Below are positions 24,434 through 33,268 of a DNA stretch of 64,000 nucleotides, in pieces; positions within the stretch are counted from its first letter, which is position 1; every line of letters starts with the position of its first letter. This stretch comes from CAZDBA01 sp964503615 (GTDB lineage Bacteria > Planctomycetota > Planctomycetia > Pirellulales > Pirellulaceae), in NCBI GenBank assembly GCA_964503615.1, contig CAZDBA010000001.1, positions 14,690 through 78,689 of the forward strand, read 5' to 3'. The notes below the pieces were generated by a model that was given only the letters and a program-made list of their open reading frames with translations, was not told the DNA's origin and made no database searches. A program made the position numbers and the translations under genes.

Positions 24434-26457
24434 GTTGGATGAGTGCTCTATCTGGCTGGCAATGGTTTTTGCTGTTGCTGGTTCCACCGCTGATTCTGAT
24501 GCTTTACTTTTTAAAGCTTCGCAGGACGCCGCTGGAAGTACCCAGTACCTACCTGTGGACGCGAACGATCGAAGATTTGCACGTCAACAGTATCTGGCAA
24601 AAATTGCGAAACAGCTTGTTGCTGCTTTTGCAATTGTTAGTGTGCCTGTTTTTAATGTTGGCGTTGTTGCGGCCGGGCTGTGATGGGGACGAATTGCAAG
24701 GTGAGTACTTTATCTTCCTCGTCGACAACTCCGCCAGTATGGCAACGACCGATGTAGAGGCTGGGACAAGATTGAAATTGGCCAAGGAGAAGGTCGACGC
24801 GATGATTTCGCGGATGGAGGCGGATGATAAAGGAATGCTGATCAGCTTTTCCGATTCGTCACGAATTTTGCAATCGTACACGAGTAACAAGTCACAACTT
24901 CGCAAGCGTTTGCAGGACATCAAGCAATCTCAGCGAGCCACCAACATTAAAGAAGCCCTGGTGGCCTCCTCGGCGCTCGCCAATCCGGGGCGAACCAGTA
25001 CTGAGGCAGGTGATGTGCAAGTCGCGGATGCGATCGAGGCGCAGTTACATGTTTTTACCGATGGAGGCTTTCCTAACGTTCAGGAAATTGGGCTGGGAAA
25101 CTTGCAGGCTCAGTACCATCCCATCGGTGGATTGGAGACACCGGACAATATTGGTATCTCGGCGTTTTCTGTCAGCAGTGATGTGAATTTGACCGGCAAG
25201 ATGCAGGCGTTTGCTCAACTGATAAACACCAGCGACGCGGGCAATACCGACGATGCTGGCAATGAAAAGAAATCAACGACGGTCAGTATCTCGTTGTACG
25301 TCAACGATGAACTGGCCGATGCCGATGCCACGGTTACAGTTCGTGCTGAGGACAAGCATGAATTGTCATTCGATTTGACGGCGATCGTAGCCGACTTGGA
25401 AGAAGCCGCTGAGGTTCGGCTTGAGATCGACGACCCCGACTCGTATATGTTGGACAACGTTGCCTATGCTGTGATAAATCCACCACGCCCTGCCAATGTT
25501 TTGGTCGTTACCGATCAGAACCCTTTCTTGTCCGATGTGATGGATACCGATCGAGTCAGAAAGGTCGCGAATGTGACTTTCGAAAGCAGGTTTTTTCTGG
25601 ACGAAAAAGATTATCAAGATCAGGCTGATTTGGGCTTCTACGACTTGGTCATCTACGACCAATGTGCTCCCAAAAGCATGCCGGCTTGCAGTACTTTATT
25701 CTTCAATAGCGTACCACGGGAATCGGATTGGAAGATCGGTGAGCCTCAGTTTCCTACGGTCATCATGGACGTCAATACGACTCATCCCGTGATGGCGGAC
25801 GTGGGGTTCAATCGTGTTCGGATCGCCCAGTCGGCGGAGGTTACGGCTCCAAAGGGTTCTTTGAAACTGGTCGAGGCGACTTATGGATCAATTATGTCGA
25901 TCGGTACTCGTGGTGGCTACGAAGATCTGATCGTCGGTTTTCCATTGGTGGAGTATGGGGAGGATGGCAGCTTGCTCAACAACACCGACTGGGGCAGGTT
26001 TTTTAGTTTTCCTCTTTTTATGCAACACGTATTGGAGTCGATGGGTGGCGGGAGTCGTTTTCAGGCACTCAAAACCAGTCGCCCGGGTGAACTGGTTACG
26101 GTGCGAACACCCGTGCCGTTGGAAGAGGTGCGGATTGAAGGGCCAGACAAGATCGGTGGTATCGTAAAACAGAGCAGGGAAGGGGACTACGTTTTTAGCC
26201 AAGCTGAGTTGCCGGGAATGTACAAAGTTGTTGATCCTGAAGCGGGCGACACCATAAAAATGTTTGCGGTCAATTTGTTGGACGTGAACGAGAGCCGTCT
26301 AAAAGTCCGCGATGAATTGGAGATCGGCCACGAATTGGTGGAGGGAACGCGATCGAAAATCAAGGTTCGACGAGAGTATTGGACTTGGCTGGCAATCGTT
26401 GCGATCGTCTTTTTAATGATTGAGTGGGTTATTTATAACCGCCGCGTTTTGGTTTGA
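24430..26457 (+). CDS. BatA-like membrane protein with VWA domain
   Basis: 675 residues, starting inside the DUF58 stop codon. The first 85 residues match the N-terminal BatA domain: a membrane helix W-Q-W-F-L-L-L-L-V-P-P-L-I-L-M-L-Y-F-L-K-L-R-R, then P-S-T-Y-L-W, then a second helix with L-L-L-L-L-Q-L-L-V. A VWA domain follows (F-L-V-D-N-S-A-S-M, a MIDAS D-x-S-x-S), then a long beta-rich region and a final membrane helix (W-L-A-I-V-A-I-V-F-L-M-I-E-W). In other bacteria Bat proteins are linked to aerotolerance or envelope integrity; here the role is inferred only from the MoxR/DUF58 context. The stop lies 5 bp before assembly gap 3. Confidence 0.88.
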   Translation: MSWMSALSGWQWFLLLLVPPLILMLYFLKLRRTPLEVPSTYLWTRTIEDLHVNSIWQKLRNSLLLLLQLLVCLFLMLALLRPGCDGDELQGEYFIFLVDNSASMATTDVEAGTRLKLAKEKVDAMISRMEADDKGMLISFSDSSRILQSYTSNKSQLRKRLQDIKQSQRATNIKEALVASSALANPGRTSTEAGDVQVADAIEAQLHVFTDGGFPNVQEIGLGNLQAQYHPIGGLETPDNIGISAFSVSSDVNLTGKMQAFAQLINTSDAGNTDDAGNEKKSTTVSISLYVNDELADADATVTVRAEDKHELSFDLTAIVADLEEAAEVRLEIDDPDSYMLDNVAYAVINPPRPANVLVVTDQNPFLSDVMDTDRVRKVANVTFESRFFLDEKDYQDQADLGFYDLVIYDQCAPKSMPACSTLFFNSVPRESDWKIGEPQFPTVIMDVNTTHPVMADVGFNRVRIAQSAEVTAPKGSLKLVEATYGSIMSIGTRGGYEDLIVGFPLVEYGEDGSLLNNTDWGRFFSFPLFMQHVLESMGGGSRFQALKTSRPGELVTVRTPVPLEEVRIEGPDKIGGIVKQSREGDYVFSQAELPGMYKVVDPEAGDTIKMFAVNLLDVNESRLKVRDELEIGHELVEGTRSKIKVRREYWTWLAIVAIVFLMIEWVIYNRRVLV

Positions 26458-26592
26458 TCGCCNNNNNNNNNNNNNNNNNNNNNNNNNNNNNNNNNNNNNN
26501 NNNNNNNNNNNNNNNNNNNNNNNNNNNNNNNNNNNNNNNNNNNNNNNNNNNNNNNNNNNNNNGGTTTGATCGCCACGTTGGGTTTGATCGCC
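26451..26592. other. assembly gap 3 at a short tandem repeat
   Basis: 100 Ns at 26463-26562. The 12 bp before the gap (GGTTTGATCGCC) are identical to the first 12 bp after it, and the unit appears once more at 26581-26592 after an 18-bp step. Short tandem repetition probably broke the assembly, so the true copy number and gap length are unknown. Confidence 0.8.
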
Positions 26593-26626
26593 GCTTTTGA
26601 GTTTTGACCGAGTTTGAGTTTCGAAT

Positions 26627-27577
26627 ATGAAAATTGTTGTACTAGACGGCTACACGATGAACCCCGGAGATCTCTCATGGGAGCCGCTGGAACGATTAGG
26701 TGAGTTCGAAGTGTATGATCGCACTTCCCTAGATCAAGTTATCACCCGCGCTGCGGGGGCGGAGGTTTTGCTAACCAATAAAACGCCAATTACCGCCGAA
26801 ATTCTAGAGCAGCTACCCGATGTGAAATTTGTGGGATGTATGGCGACCGGTTACAACGTGATCGATCTCGATGCAACTCGCTCTCGCGGCATTCCTGTTT
26901 CTAACGTACCGGTTTACAGCACACAAAGCGTCGCACAGCACGTTTTTGCAATGGTGCTTAGTTTGCATCATCTTCCGCAAAAACACCACGATGCGATACA
27001 GGACGGGCGGTGGAAAGGCGATTTCAGTTTTACGCTTCAGCCCTTTCATGAACTTGCGGGCAAGACGTTGGGGATTGTCGGCTACGGACGAATCGGAGAA
27101 GCAGTTGGTCGCTTGGGCAGTGCGTTTGGAATGCAAGTCAAAGCTTATCGACGTAACCCTGGCGAAGCGGCCAGCTATCAGGGATTTGAGTGGGCCAAAC
27201 TGGACAGCGTGATCGCCGAATCTGATTATTTGAGTATCCACTGTCCGCAAACCGAATCGAACGCGGGAATGGTTGACGCTGAATTTCTCAAGCGAATGAA
27301 GCCAACGGCGATACTTGTGAATACAGCGAGGGGCGGTTTGGTGAACGAAGCGGATCTTGCTGATGCTTTGGCCAACGGCATAATTGCGGGAGCTTGTCTG
27401 GATGTGGTTTCGGTCGAGCCGATTCAGGATGACAATCCCTTGCTGGGTGCTCCGAATTGCTTGATGACTCCGCATATCGCCTGGAGTACAGTTGAAGCCC
27501 GCACACGGCTGATGCAAACGACGGCTGAAAATGTAGAAGCGTTTCAAAACGGCAGCCCAATCAACGTTGTCAATTAA
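26627..27577 (+). CDS. D-2-hydroxyacid dehydrogenase (glycerate dehydrogenase/hydroxypyruvate reductase-like)
   Basis: 316 residues, full length for the family. An NAD(P)-dependent oxidoreductase interconverting 2-keto acids and D-2-hydroxy acids. The Rossmann motif is G-I-V-G-Y-G-R-I-G-E-A-V-G, followed by the dehydrogenase signatures L-K-R-M-K-P-T-A-I-L-V-N-T-A-R-G-G-L-V and the catalytic region with Arg, Glu (S-V-E-P) and His in M-T-P-H-I-A-W. The V-G-C-M-A-T-G-Y-N-V-I-D and S-N-V-P-V-Y-S-T-Q-S-V-A-Q-H segments are typical of glycerate dehydrogenase-type members. It is convergent with the LptE-like gene 31 bp away. Confidence 0.9.
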   Translation: MKIVVLDGYTMNPGDLSWEPLERLGEFEVYDRTSLDQVITRAAGAEVLLTNKTPITAEILEQLPDVKFVGCMATGYNVIDLDATRSRGIPVSNVPVYSTQSVAQHVFAMVLSLHHLPQKHHDAIQDGRWKGDFSFTLQPFHELAGKTLGIVGYGRIGEAVGRLGSAFGMQVKAYRRNPGEAASYQGFEWAKLDSVIAESDYLSIHCPQTESNAGMVDAEFLKRMKPTAILVNTARGGLVNEADLADALANGIIAGACLDVVSVEPIQDDNPLLGAPNCLMTPHIAWSTVEARTRLMQTTAENVEAFQNGSPINVVN

Positions 27578-27608
27578 GCGACGGCGATTTTCGAACGGGT
27601 TGCGAAAC

Positions 27609-28184
27609 CTACCAAGGGTTTTCCATTTGGCCGACGACTTCGCGGGCGATCTTTTCGATCAACCTCTGCTGGGCGGTGGTAAGTGATTGTCCGCCTTCGG
27701 GGATGAAATTTTCGTCGTTGTCGATTCTTATTGATTGGCGTGCTGTGAGTGGGTTTCCGGTTCGATCGACCCAAGTGACTTCTACGCGCCACGCGACCCG
27801 GATGTTTCTCGGCTCGTCACTGCGGGTGACTCCGTCTACCCGTTTGGTATCGCGAACGATGCGGCCTTGTATAAAGCTGTCGGCAGTTTCGGGCGGTGTT
27901 ACAAGATACGGCGTGTTCAATTCAACTTCGCGAACCACCGCCTCTGTTAAACGCTGCCCCAGAAAACGGCGGTAAGAGTCGGATTCGAATATGGCCACAT
28001 GCACCGTTCGCACGTCGTTGCGAAACATGATCTGACTGCCCGTTTGGTATCCCGCACAGCCGAATTGCAGCCCGGCCAAAACGAACAGAATCGCAAGTCG
28101 GAAACACAAATGCGATCCGATGCGACGCAGGCAGGTTTTCTGCTGGACTGATCCGTTAGGCAAATTGGAAACCGAGGTTAGCAT
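27609..28184 (-). CDS. lptE: LptE-like LPS-assembly lipoprotein
   Basis: 191 residues. A hydrophobic segment (about 24-42) ends in a lipobox L-Q-F-G-C followed by A-G-Y-Q. The domain after it resembles LptE: V-R-T-V-H-V-A-I-F-E-S-D-S-Y-R-R-F-L-G-Q-R-L-T-E-A-V-V-R-E-V-E and a late I-A-R-E-V-V-G-Q-M. LptE is the outer-membrane lipoprotein that plugs LptD for LPS export. It starts 2 nt after the stop of the BamD-like lipoprotein gene, so the pair is cotranscribed and probably translationally coupled, consistent with a shared outer-membrane assembly role. LptD is not in the window. Confidence 0.75.
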   Translation of the reverse strand: MLTSVSNLPNGSVQQKTCLRRIGSHLCFRLAILFVLAGLQFGCAGYQTGSQIMFRNDVRTVHVAIFESDSYRRFLGQRLTEAVVREVELNTPYLVTPPETADSFIQGRIVRDTKRVDGVTRSDEPRNIRVAWRVEVTWVDRTGNPLTARQSIRIDNDENFIPEGGQSLTTAQQRLIEKIAREVVGQMENPW

Positions 28185-28186
28185 AT

Positions 28187-29509
28187 TTAGCGAATGATGG
28201 TGTCCAGTTGAGACTGAGCTGCAGAGGCAATCGGACCTTCGTCTGCTTCAGAAAAAGCGTCGACCAACCATTTTGCATATTGTTCCGGTTCGGCTGGTTT
28301 ACCTTTGAGTTGGGCAAGGCGTTCCTGTACGGGGTCGGAAAAGTTGGTGTCGTCGTACTCTTTGGCGACCTGTTGGTACAACATTTGAGCCGCACGGTTT
28401 TCACCACGCCGCTCGTAATATTCGCCAAGTGTGTATCCACGTTGAGCCAATAGATTGCGAACGGCTCCGGCTTCTTGTCGTAAGTATTCTTCTTCTTCGC
28501 TCGATTCTTTGGGAAACCGAGTGACCAGAGTTTTCAACAGCTCGTCCGCCTTTTCAAGCGGTTCCGCATCGTAGCTTTCTCCTTGATAGGATTGCATTCT
28601 GGATTTCAACTCGAAGAGCGTTGCGTGAAAAGCGTGTTTACTGCTAGGGTAGTTCGTACGCAGATCTTCGTAGGTTGATGCCGCGTCGTAGTAATCCCCG
28701 TTTTCGAAATAGGCATTTCCCAATGCCATCGTCGCGTCGTCCGCCAGTTTTCCGGTCGGATCATCTACTCGAATCCGGTGCAGAATCCTTTTGGCTTCCC
28801 CTTTCATGTTCATGGTTGGACGAGAAGGATCGTTGAAAGCAATGTTTGGAGTCCAGCGATTGGAATCTCTCGCCTTTTCCAGCCAGAATTGAGCGATTGC
28901 AAAACGTCGTGCTTCCGCTTTGTCCAAGTATCGTGTGCCTGAGTAACGACTAATCAAACCTTCAAACGCTCGATTGGCTTGCACATAGTGGTCAGCGAAA
29001 AAGAACGATTCGCCTTCGAAGAATAATGCGTCTTGTTCCAAGGCGGAATCGGACCAGTTTGCCGCAGCGATTCGGAATTGACCCGCGGCGTCAACAAACT
29101 CTTTTCGATGCGAAGTACTCGTTGGATTGGCGTCCATTTTTGCCAACGCTTGTTGGTAAAGTTGATTCCCCTTTTGAAACGCTGCGTTGGCTTTTTCTTC
29201 GTTGTTGCCTCGCTTCTGAGCGGCCAATGTCGTTCCAATCTGACTTGGCGCGAAATCGGCAAGCACCAAACGGTTTGTGTTTCTTTTGCCGAGTGGGTCC
29301 AACAGCTCATCTGAGTCTACCTGATCAGGACGATTGTCCTTATTCCCAAATAGCCTGTTCAGAGTTCCCTGTTTGCCATTCTGAGCCGCCTGGCAACCGG
29401 GCAAAAGCAGAGCGCTCACAATTAAAACAAACACCAACTTCGCACAACGATTCCATACCGAAAGTTGAGCGGTCGGAGAGGTAGAGTTTTTAATGTTCCT
29501 AAATTGCAT
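28187..29509 (-). CDS. TPR lipoprotein, BamD/YfiO-like
   Basis: 440 residues. The signal peptide has hydrophobic core V-F-V-L-I-V-S-A-L and lipobox L-L-P-G-C. From about residue 100 there are tetratricopeptide-like helical pairs (A-F-Q-K-G-N-Q-L-Y-Q-Q-A, A-D-H-Y-V-Q-A-N-R-A-F-E-G-L-I-S-R-Y-S-G-T-R-Y-L-D-K-A, Y-Y-D-A-A-S-T-Y-E-D-L-R-T-N-Y-P-S-S-K-H-A), with the P-x-S-x-x-A spacing of BamD, the Bam-complex lipoprotein that helps fold outer-membrane proteins. It is longer than E. coli BamD (about 245 aa). Direct coupling to the LptE-like gene supports an envelope-assembly role. Confidence 0.75.
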   Translation of the reverse strand: MQFRNIKNSTSPTAQLSVWNRCAKLVFVLIVSALLLPGCQAAQNGKQGTLNRLFGNKDNRPDQVDSDELLDPLGKRNTNRLVLADFAPSQIGTTLAAQKRGNNEEKANAAFQKGNQLYQQALAKMDANPTSTSHRKEFVDAAGQFRIAAANWSDSALEQDALFFEGESFFFADHYVQANRAFEGLISRYSGTRYLDKAEARRFAIAQFWLEKARDSNRWTPNIAFNDPSRPTMNMKGEAKRILHRIRVDDPTGKLADDATMALGNAYFENGDYYDAASTYEDLRTNYPSSKHAFHATLFELKSRMQSYQGESYDAEPLEKADELLKTLVTRFPKESSEEEEYLRQEAGAVRNLLAQRGYTLGEYYERRGENRAAQMLYQQVAKEYDDTNFSDPVQERLAQLKGKPAEPEQYAKWLVDAFSEADEGPIASAAQSQLDTIIR

Positions 29510-29562
29510 AAACGACTTCCTTGTCGATTCCGCCTGTTGTTCAACTGAACTTGGGGGCTCAA

Positions 29563-30318
29563 TTAGTTTATTTTTTTCAGGTACTCTTGCAGCCTTGGTG
29601 GTTTGCCAAGCAAGTGCGTTATGTACCTGTTCATCAATTGTCTGACTTCGCTTTTTTGTTTTTGTTCAAGTTCGATCGAATGTTGACTTGCATCAGAGCG
29701 AGCCAATTGATCGATGAACTGGACGCTCTCACGTGTAACACTCAAAACGTTAGTTTTGCCCGGACGACATTGGTCGCAGAGTAAACCTCCGTCCAACAGC
29801 CCAAAGTAGATTCGGTTTTTCGTTTTTGAATCCTTTTCTCCACAACGCACACACCGATCAACCATCGGCTGATGACCCAGCAACGTTAACATCCGCATTT
29901 CGAATCGAAGTAGGCAACCAAAGACAGGTGTGGTTTGGTCATCCAACGAAATGAGTGTTTGTTTTGCCAGTTCAAATAGCTCAGGGTGAGGGTCTGCATC
30001 ATCAGTCATCTTGTTCAACAATTCGGCAACGTAGTAGCCGCTGTAAAGCCGATCCAAGTCTTTTCCGGCCGAGCGAAAGCGTCTTTCGAGCTTTGCTTCG
30101 GTCAACAGATCCATCGCTCCGGACGATTTGTGGAGGAACACTATTCGACAGATAGCTAACAGGTCAAGACCACCCTCAAACGGACTTTTCTTTCGCCGGG
30201 CACCTTTTGCCATCGCAGTGAGTTTTCCAAAATCACGTGTCAGCATCGTGACTACCAGACTTGTCTCACTGAATTCGACCAGCCGCAAAATGATAGCAGT
30301 CGATTTTTCGCTGGACAT
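29563..30318 (-). CDS. recO: DNA repair protein RecO
   Basis: 251 residues. The N-terminal OB fold begins A-I-I-L-R-L-V-E-F-S-E-T-S-L-V-V-T-M-L-T-R-D-F-G-K-L-T-A-M-A-K-G-A-R-R, the classic RecO opening. The C-terminal helical part has a four-Cys zinc site (C-V-R-C-G near 137 and C-D-Q-C after G-G-L-L). RecO anneals ssDNA and helps RecR load RecA on SSB-coated DNA during gap repair. It ends 54 bp before the BamD-like gene on the same strand. Confidence 0.92.
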   Translation of the reverse strand: MSSEKSTAIILRLVEFSETSLVVTMLTRDFGKLTAMAKGARRKKSPFEGGLDLLAICRIVFLHKSSGAMDLLTEAKLERRFRSAGKDLDRLYSGYYVAELLNKMTDDADPHPELFELAKQTLISLDDQTTPVFGCLLRFEMRMLTLLGHQPMVDRCVRCGEKDSKTKNRIYFGLLDGGLLCDQCRPGKTNVLSVTRESVQFIDQLARSDASQHSIELEQKQKSEVRQLMNRYITHLLGKPPRLQEYLKKIN

Positions 30319-30546
30319 GGAGCTTCGATTGCCGACAAGTTTGAACGAATAGCGGAATGACCACTGGAAGCATCGGACTTACGCTCGCATCGCAGACAAT
30401 CAAAACCGACGCCAATCGCCTGCACAAGGTGGGAGTTTTGCGAAACTTTCGCCGTTCAACCGTAGTGGGATTCGTGAGAATTCCCATTGTCTTGCTTTTG
30501 GTAGCAGGCGCTTCTGGTGAAGTCCGCTACCAGTTAAATGTGGAGC

Positions 30547-31818
30547 TTATTCCTGAACGTGTCCAGGGTGAATACGTGCACGAACTGATTCCGTTTCGAG
30601 CAACAACTCAACGATTGTGGAGATCTGGGTAAAGTCGTGATATCCACTGGCTGCGTAACGAACATTTCCTAGACGGTCAACAAAAACCAACCCGGGAAAA
30701 GTTTGGCAGTTGGGGATGCTGCCACGCAATTCTTCGGTACCTATCACAACGTCGTAGTTAATTTCATGCTTGGCGATGAATTTCTTCAGGAGCTCTCTAT
30801 TTTCTTCGTCCGTTTCACCATTTTCAAAGCTGGCGTTAAGGACTTTGACTCCTTGCTTGCCATACTCTGACTGCAATCGCTTCAAGTGTGGAATGCTCTG
30901 AACGCAAGGTGCGCACCATGATGCCCCTAGATCAAGTACTACGATCTGATCCATAAAATCTTTGTTCGTAATGATTGATCCTGGTACCGAACTCTGTAGA
31001 GAGTAGTCCAGATGAAACTGTGGAAAGTTGGCCAATGCATCTCGAACTCGCTGTTGGACTTGGTTCTTGTAGTTCGCATGGGCAGTCTGCGTGATCGCTT
31101 TTAAAGATCCATTGCTGTCTGCATCTCTAAAAATGGGGTCTTCGAATGCGGCATGGAAATCAACAAATCCCCATTGGTAGGCTTGGCTAAGCGAGTTGGT
31201 TGCCATTTGCATATCACCGCGTAGGGCGTATCCGCGAGCTTCCATAAATAAACTGCTTGCGATTCCTGGTTTGGCCGGAGTCGGAAACGAAGGGTTAACC
31301 TCCAAGTTCCTTGCGATTCTTCCGGCATGCACGAACAGCTCGGCACTGATTTTTTCGTTGACCTCCAACCCAGCTGTTGCCAGTCGGTTGATGGTTTGCA
31401 TGAATGGATAAGCGTTCTCCAATTCTCCGTGTCCAGCAAGCTGTCGGTCTGCTCCCGAGGTCAGGGCGAATGTTCTGGCAAAGCCGTAAGCCTTGTCAGC
31501 AAATTCCATGTCCTGTTCAACTTTGGCGGCTTCGATCAGTGAAACCATGATGTCCAGGATTTGAGTCGCATGTTCTGAAGCGACTTGGTCCGCTGGGAAG
31601 GTTTTTGAAAGCAGGGCAAATGAATCTTCGTAATTCAAATCGTTGGCAAACTCGCGGGACTGGCTCAAAACTGTCGCAGCTGTTGGAGCAGTCGGTTGGA
31701 CGCTGTTTGGTTGGTCTTGGAATTGTCCGACAGCAGTCGCCGCGTAGGCGGACGGTAATGCCGAAAAAGAAATCAAAGCAATAAGAATGGCAAGTCTCGA
31801 ATCCATTCGTGTGAACAT
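30547..31818 (-). CDS. TlpA-like thioredoxin-domain protein, exported
   Basis: 423 residues with a signal peptide (cleavage near P-S-A-Y-A-A). The first 270 residues are helical with repeat-like character and no named family. The C-terminal 150 form a TlpA/ResA thioredoxin fold: V-V-L-D-L-G-A-S-W-C-A-P-C with the redox pair Cys302/Cys305, then L-K-R-L-Q-S-E-Y, and the cis-Pro region F-P-G-L-V-F-V-D. It probably reduces disulfides in the periplasm. It lies 228 bp upstream of recO; that spacer shows no convincing gene. Confidence 0.85.
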   Translation of the reverse strand: MFTRMDSRLAILIALISFSALPSAYAATAVGQFQDQPNSVQPTAPTAATVLSQSREFANDLNYEDSFALLSKTFPADQVASEHATQILDIMVSLIEAAKVEQDMEFADKAYGFARTFALTSGADRQLAGHGELENAYPFMQTINRLATAGLEVNEKISAELFVHAGRIARNLEVNPSFPTPAKPGIASSLFMEARGYALRGDMQMATNSLSQAYQWGFVDFHAAFEDPIFRDADSNGSLKAITQTAHANYKNQVQQRVRDALANFPQFHLDYSLQSSVPGSIITNKDFMDQIVVLDLGASWCAPCVQSIPHLKRLQSEYGKQGVKVLNASFENGETDEENRELLKKFIAKHEINYDVVIGTEELRGSIPNCQTFPGLVFVDRLGNVRYAASGYHDFTQISTIVELLLETESVRARIHPGHVQE

Positions 31819-32173
31819 CGTCTCTCCAAGTTTGACTAGAATCTTGTTGGGAAAAAACCAAAGGTCGATAAACGTTGTTCTGGCGAAACTGAATTCGGCC
31901 GGAAGTTTGATCCCGAATCATGGTTAAACGATATGATCGCATCCTTGGTTTGCCAAGTATACTTTGGACCATATTCGGGGATAATCGCTCTTTGGTAATT
32001 AAAGCAACGTTGAGACGCTAGAGCGGTGTTTTCCTTACCTTGCTTGCTGCAATTAATAGCAGGAATATTAAGTTTTCTTATCAAGAAAAATTGGCATAGC
32101 CCTGTTGCAATTTTTGGCGAAATCGATTGGCCGTCGGATGTTCGCAGCGAGGCTCTTCTGAACTTCGGAAGTA
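31819..32173. other. intergenic stretch, no gene recognised
   Basis: 355 bp between queA and the TlpA-like gene, both on the minus strand. A 113-codon minus-strand frame (31836-32177) spans it, but the protein is low quality, lacks a ribosome site and overlaps the queA end, so I do not call it. The stretch presumably carries the TlpA-like promoter. Confidence 0.4.
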
Positions 32174-33268
32174 TCAAGTTATCAGCATCGCATCGCCATA
32201 ACTGAAGAAGCGATACTCTTCTTCGATCGCGGCTTCATAGGCGCGTTTCATTAGTTTGTCACCGCCCAAGGTACGGACCAGGACCAGTAGTGTACTGCGC
32301 GGCAAGTGAAAGTTGGTCAGCAAACCATCGATGACGTTGAAGCGAAAACCGGGTTTGATAAAGATGTCAGTCTCTCCCGACCATGGTTGTAGTTCGCCGC
32401 TCGCTCCCGCTGTCTCCAAAACTCGAACGCTGGTTGTGCCCACGGCAATTACACGACCGCCCATTCGTTTCGCGCTATTGATTTTTTCTACCGCCGCAGC
32501 GCTGATCATTCCTGTTTCACTGTGCATTTGATGATCGCTGATCGAATCGACCGTGACGGGACGAAATGTGCCGATCCCGACATGCAAGGTGACCGATGCG
32601 ATTTGGATTTCTCTGTCAATCAAGCGGTTGATCAGCGGCTTGGTCAGATGTAATCCCGCCGTGGGAGCCGCCACCGCTCCCGGGTGCTTGGCAAAAATCG
32701 TTTGATAGTTCGCAACGTCAGCATCGACCATATTTCCACCACGTATATAGTGCGGCAACGGAATTCGCCCGACTCGCTCTAGAATGGCAAAAGGATCGGC
32801 AGTGAGATCAGCGTCTGAATCGTCTTCGCTTTCCGGTCGACAGATCCATTGACCATTCTCCATCTTGGTCAACAGCACGAGTTTATTACGCGTTACGCCG
32901 TGCCGGTCTTCCAAAATTACTTTTTCGCCTGCTTGGATCTTGCCACGCGTCTTGGCCAACATCCGCCAGTTTCCTTGGTCGTCGGCTTCCAAAAACAGCC
33001 CCTGCCAACGTCCGCCTGTTTTCTCACGAAGCCCGGATAACTGAGCCGGAATGACTTTCGTGTCGTTCAGTACCAAGCAATCGCCGGGACGCAGCAATTG
33101 GTGCAGATCCCGAATGTGTGCATGGTCCAGCTCCGAATTTTCGCGATTCACTGTCAACAAGCGGGCGTCGGCGCGGTTGGGCAACGGGTCTTGAGCGATG
33201 AGAGACTTGGGCAAGTCAAAATCGTAGTGATCGGTGAGAAGGTTGGAGTTTTCGGGCTTTGTTGACAT
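32174..33268 (-). CDS. queA: S-adenosylmethionine:tRNA ribosyltransferase-isomerase QueA
   Basis: 364 residues from the ATG at 33268, where GGAAAAG directly precedes; a GTG at 33277 would add three residues. QueA makes epoxyqueuosine in tRNA by transferring the ribosyl group of SAM to preQ1. Family signatures: Y-D-F-D-L-P-K-S-L-I-A-Q-D-P-L-P-N-R-A-D-A-R-L-L at the start, D-C-L-V-L-N-D-T-K-V-I-P-A, G-A-V-A-A-P-T-A-G-L-H, H-V-G-I-G-T-F-R-P-V and F-H-L-P-R-S-T-L-L-V-L-V. The length is close to other QueA proteins. Confidence 0.97.
   Translation of the reverse strand: MSTKPENSNLLTDHYDFDLPKSLIAQDPLPNRADARLLTVNRENSELDHAHIRDLHQLLRPGDCLVLNDTKVIPAQLSGLREKTGGRWQGLFLEADDQGNWRMLAKTRGKIQAGEKVILEDRHGVTRNKLVLLTKMENGQWICRPESEDDSDADLTADPFAILERVGRIPLPHYIRGGNMVDADVANYQTIFAKHPGAVAAPTAGLHLTKPLINRLIDREIQIASVTLHVGIGTFRPVTVDSISDHQMHSETGMISAAAVEKINSAKRMGGRVIAVGTTSVRVLETAGASGELQPWSGETDIFIKPGFRFNVIDGLLTNFHLPRSTLLVLVRTLGGDKLMKRAYEAAIEEEYRFFSYGDAMLIT

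Noticed and set aside
30357..30632. 91-aa plus-strand ORF in the spacer before recO
   Set aside because: It runs antisense into the TlpA-like gene, has no ribosome site and no conserved-looking features.
31836..32177. 113-aa minus-strand ORF between queA and the TlpA-like gene
   Set aside because: Mixed composition with no recognisable domain, no ribosome site, and it overlaps the queA 3' end. Treated as chance.
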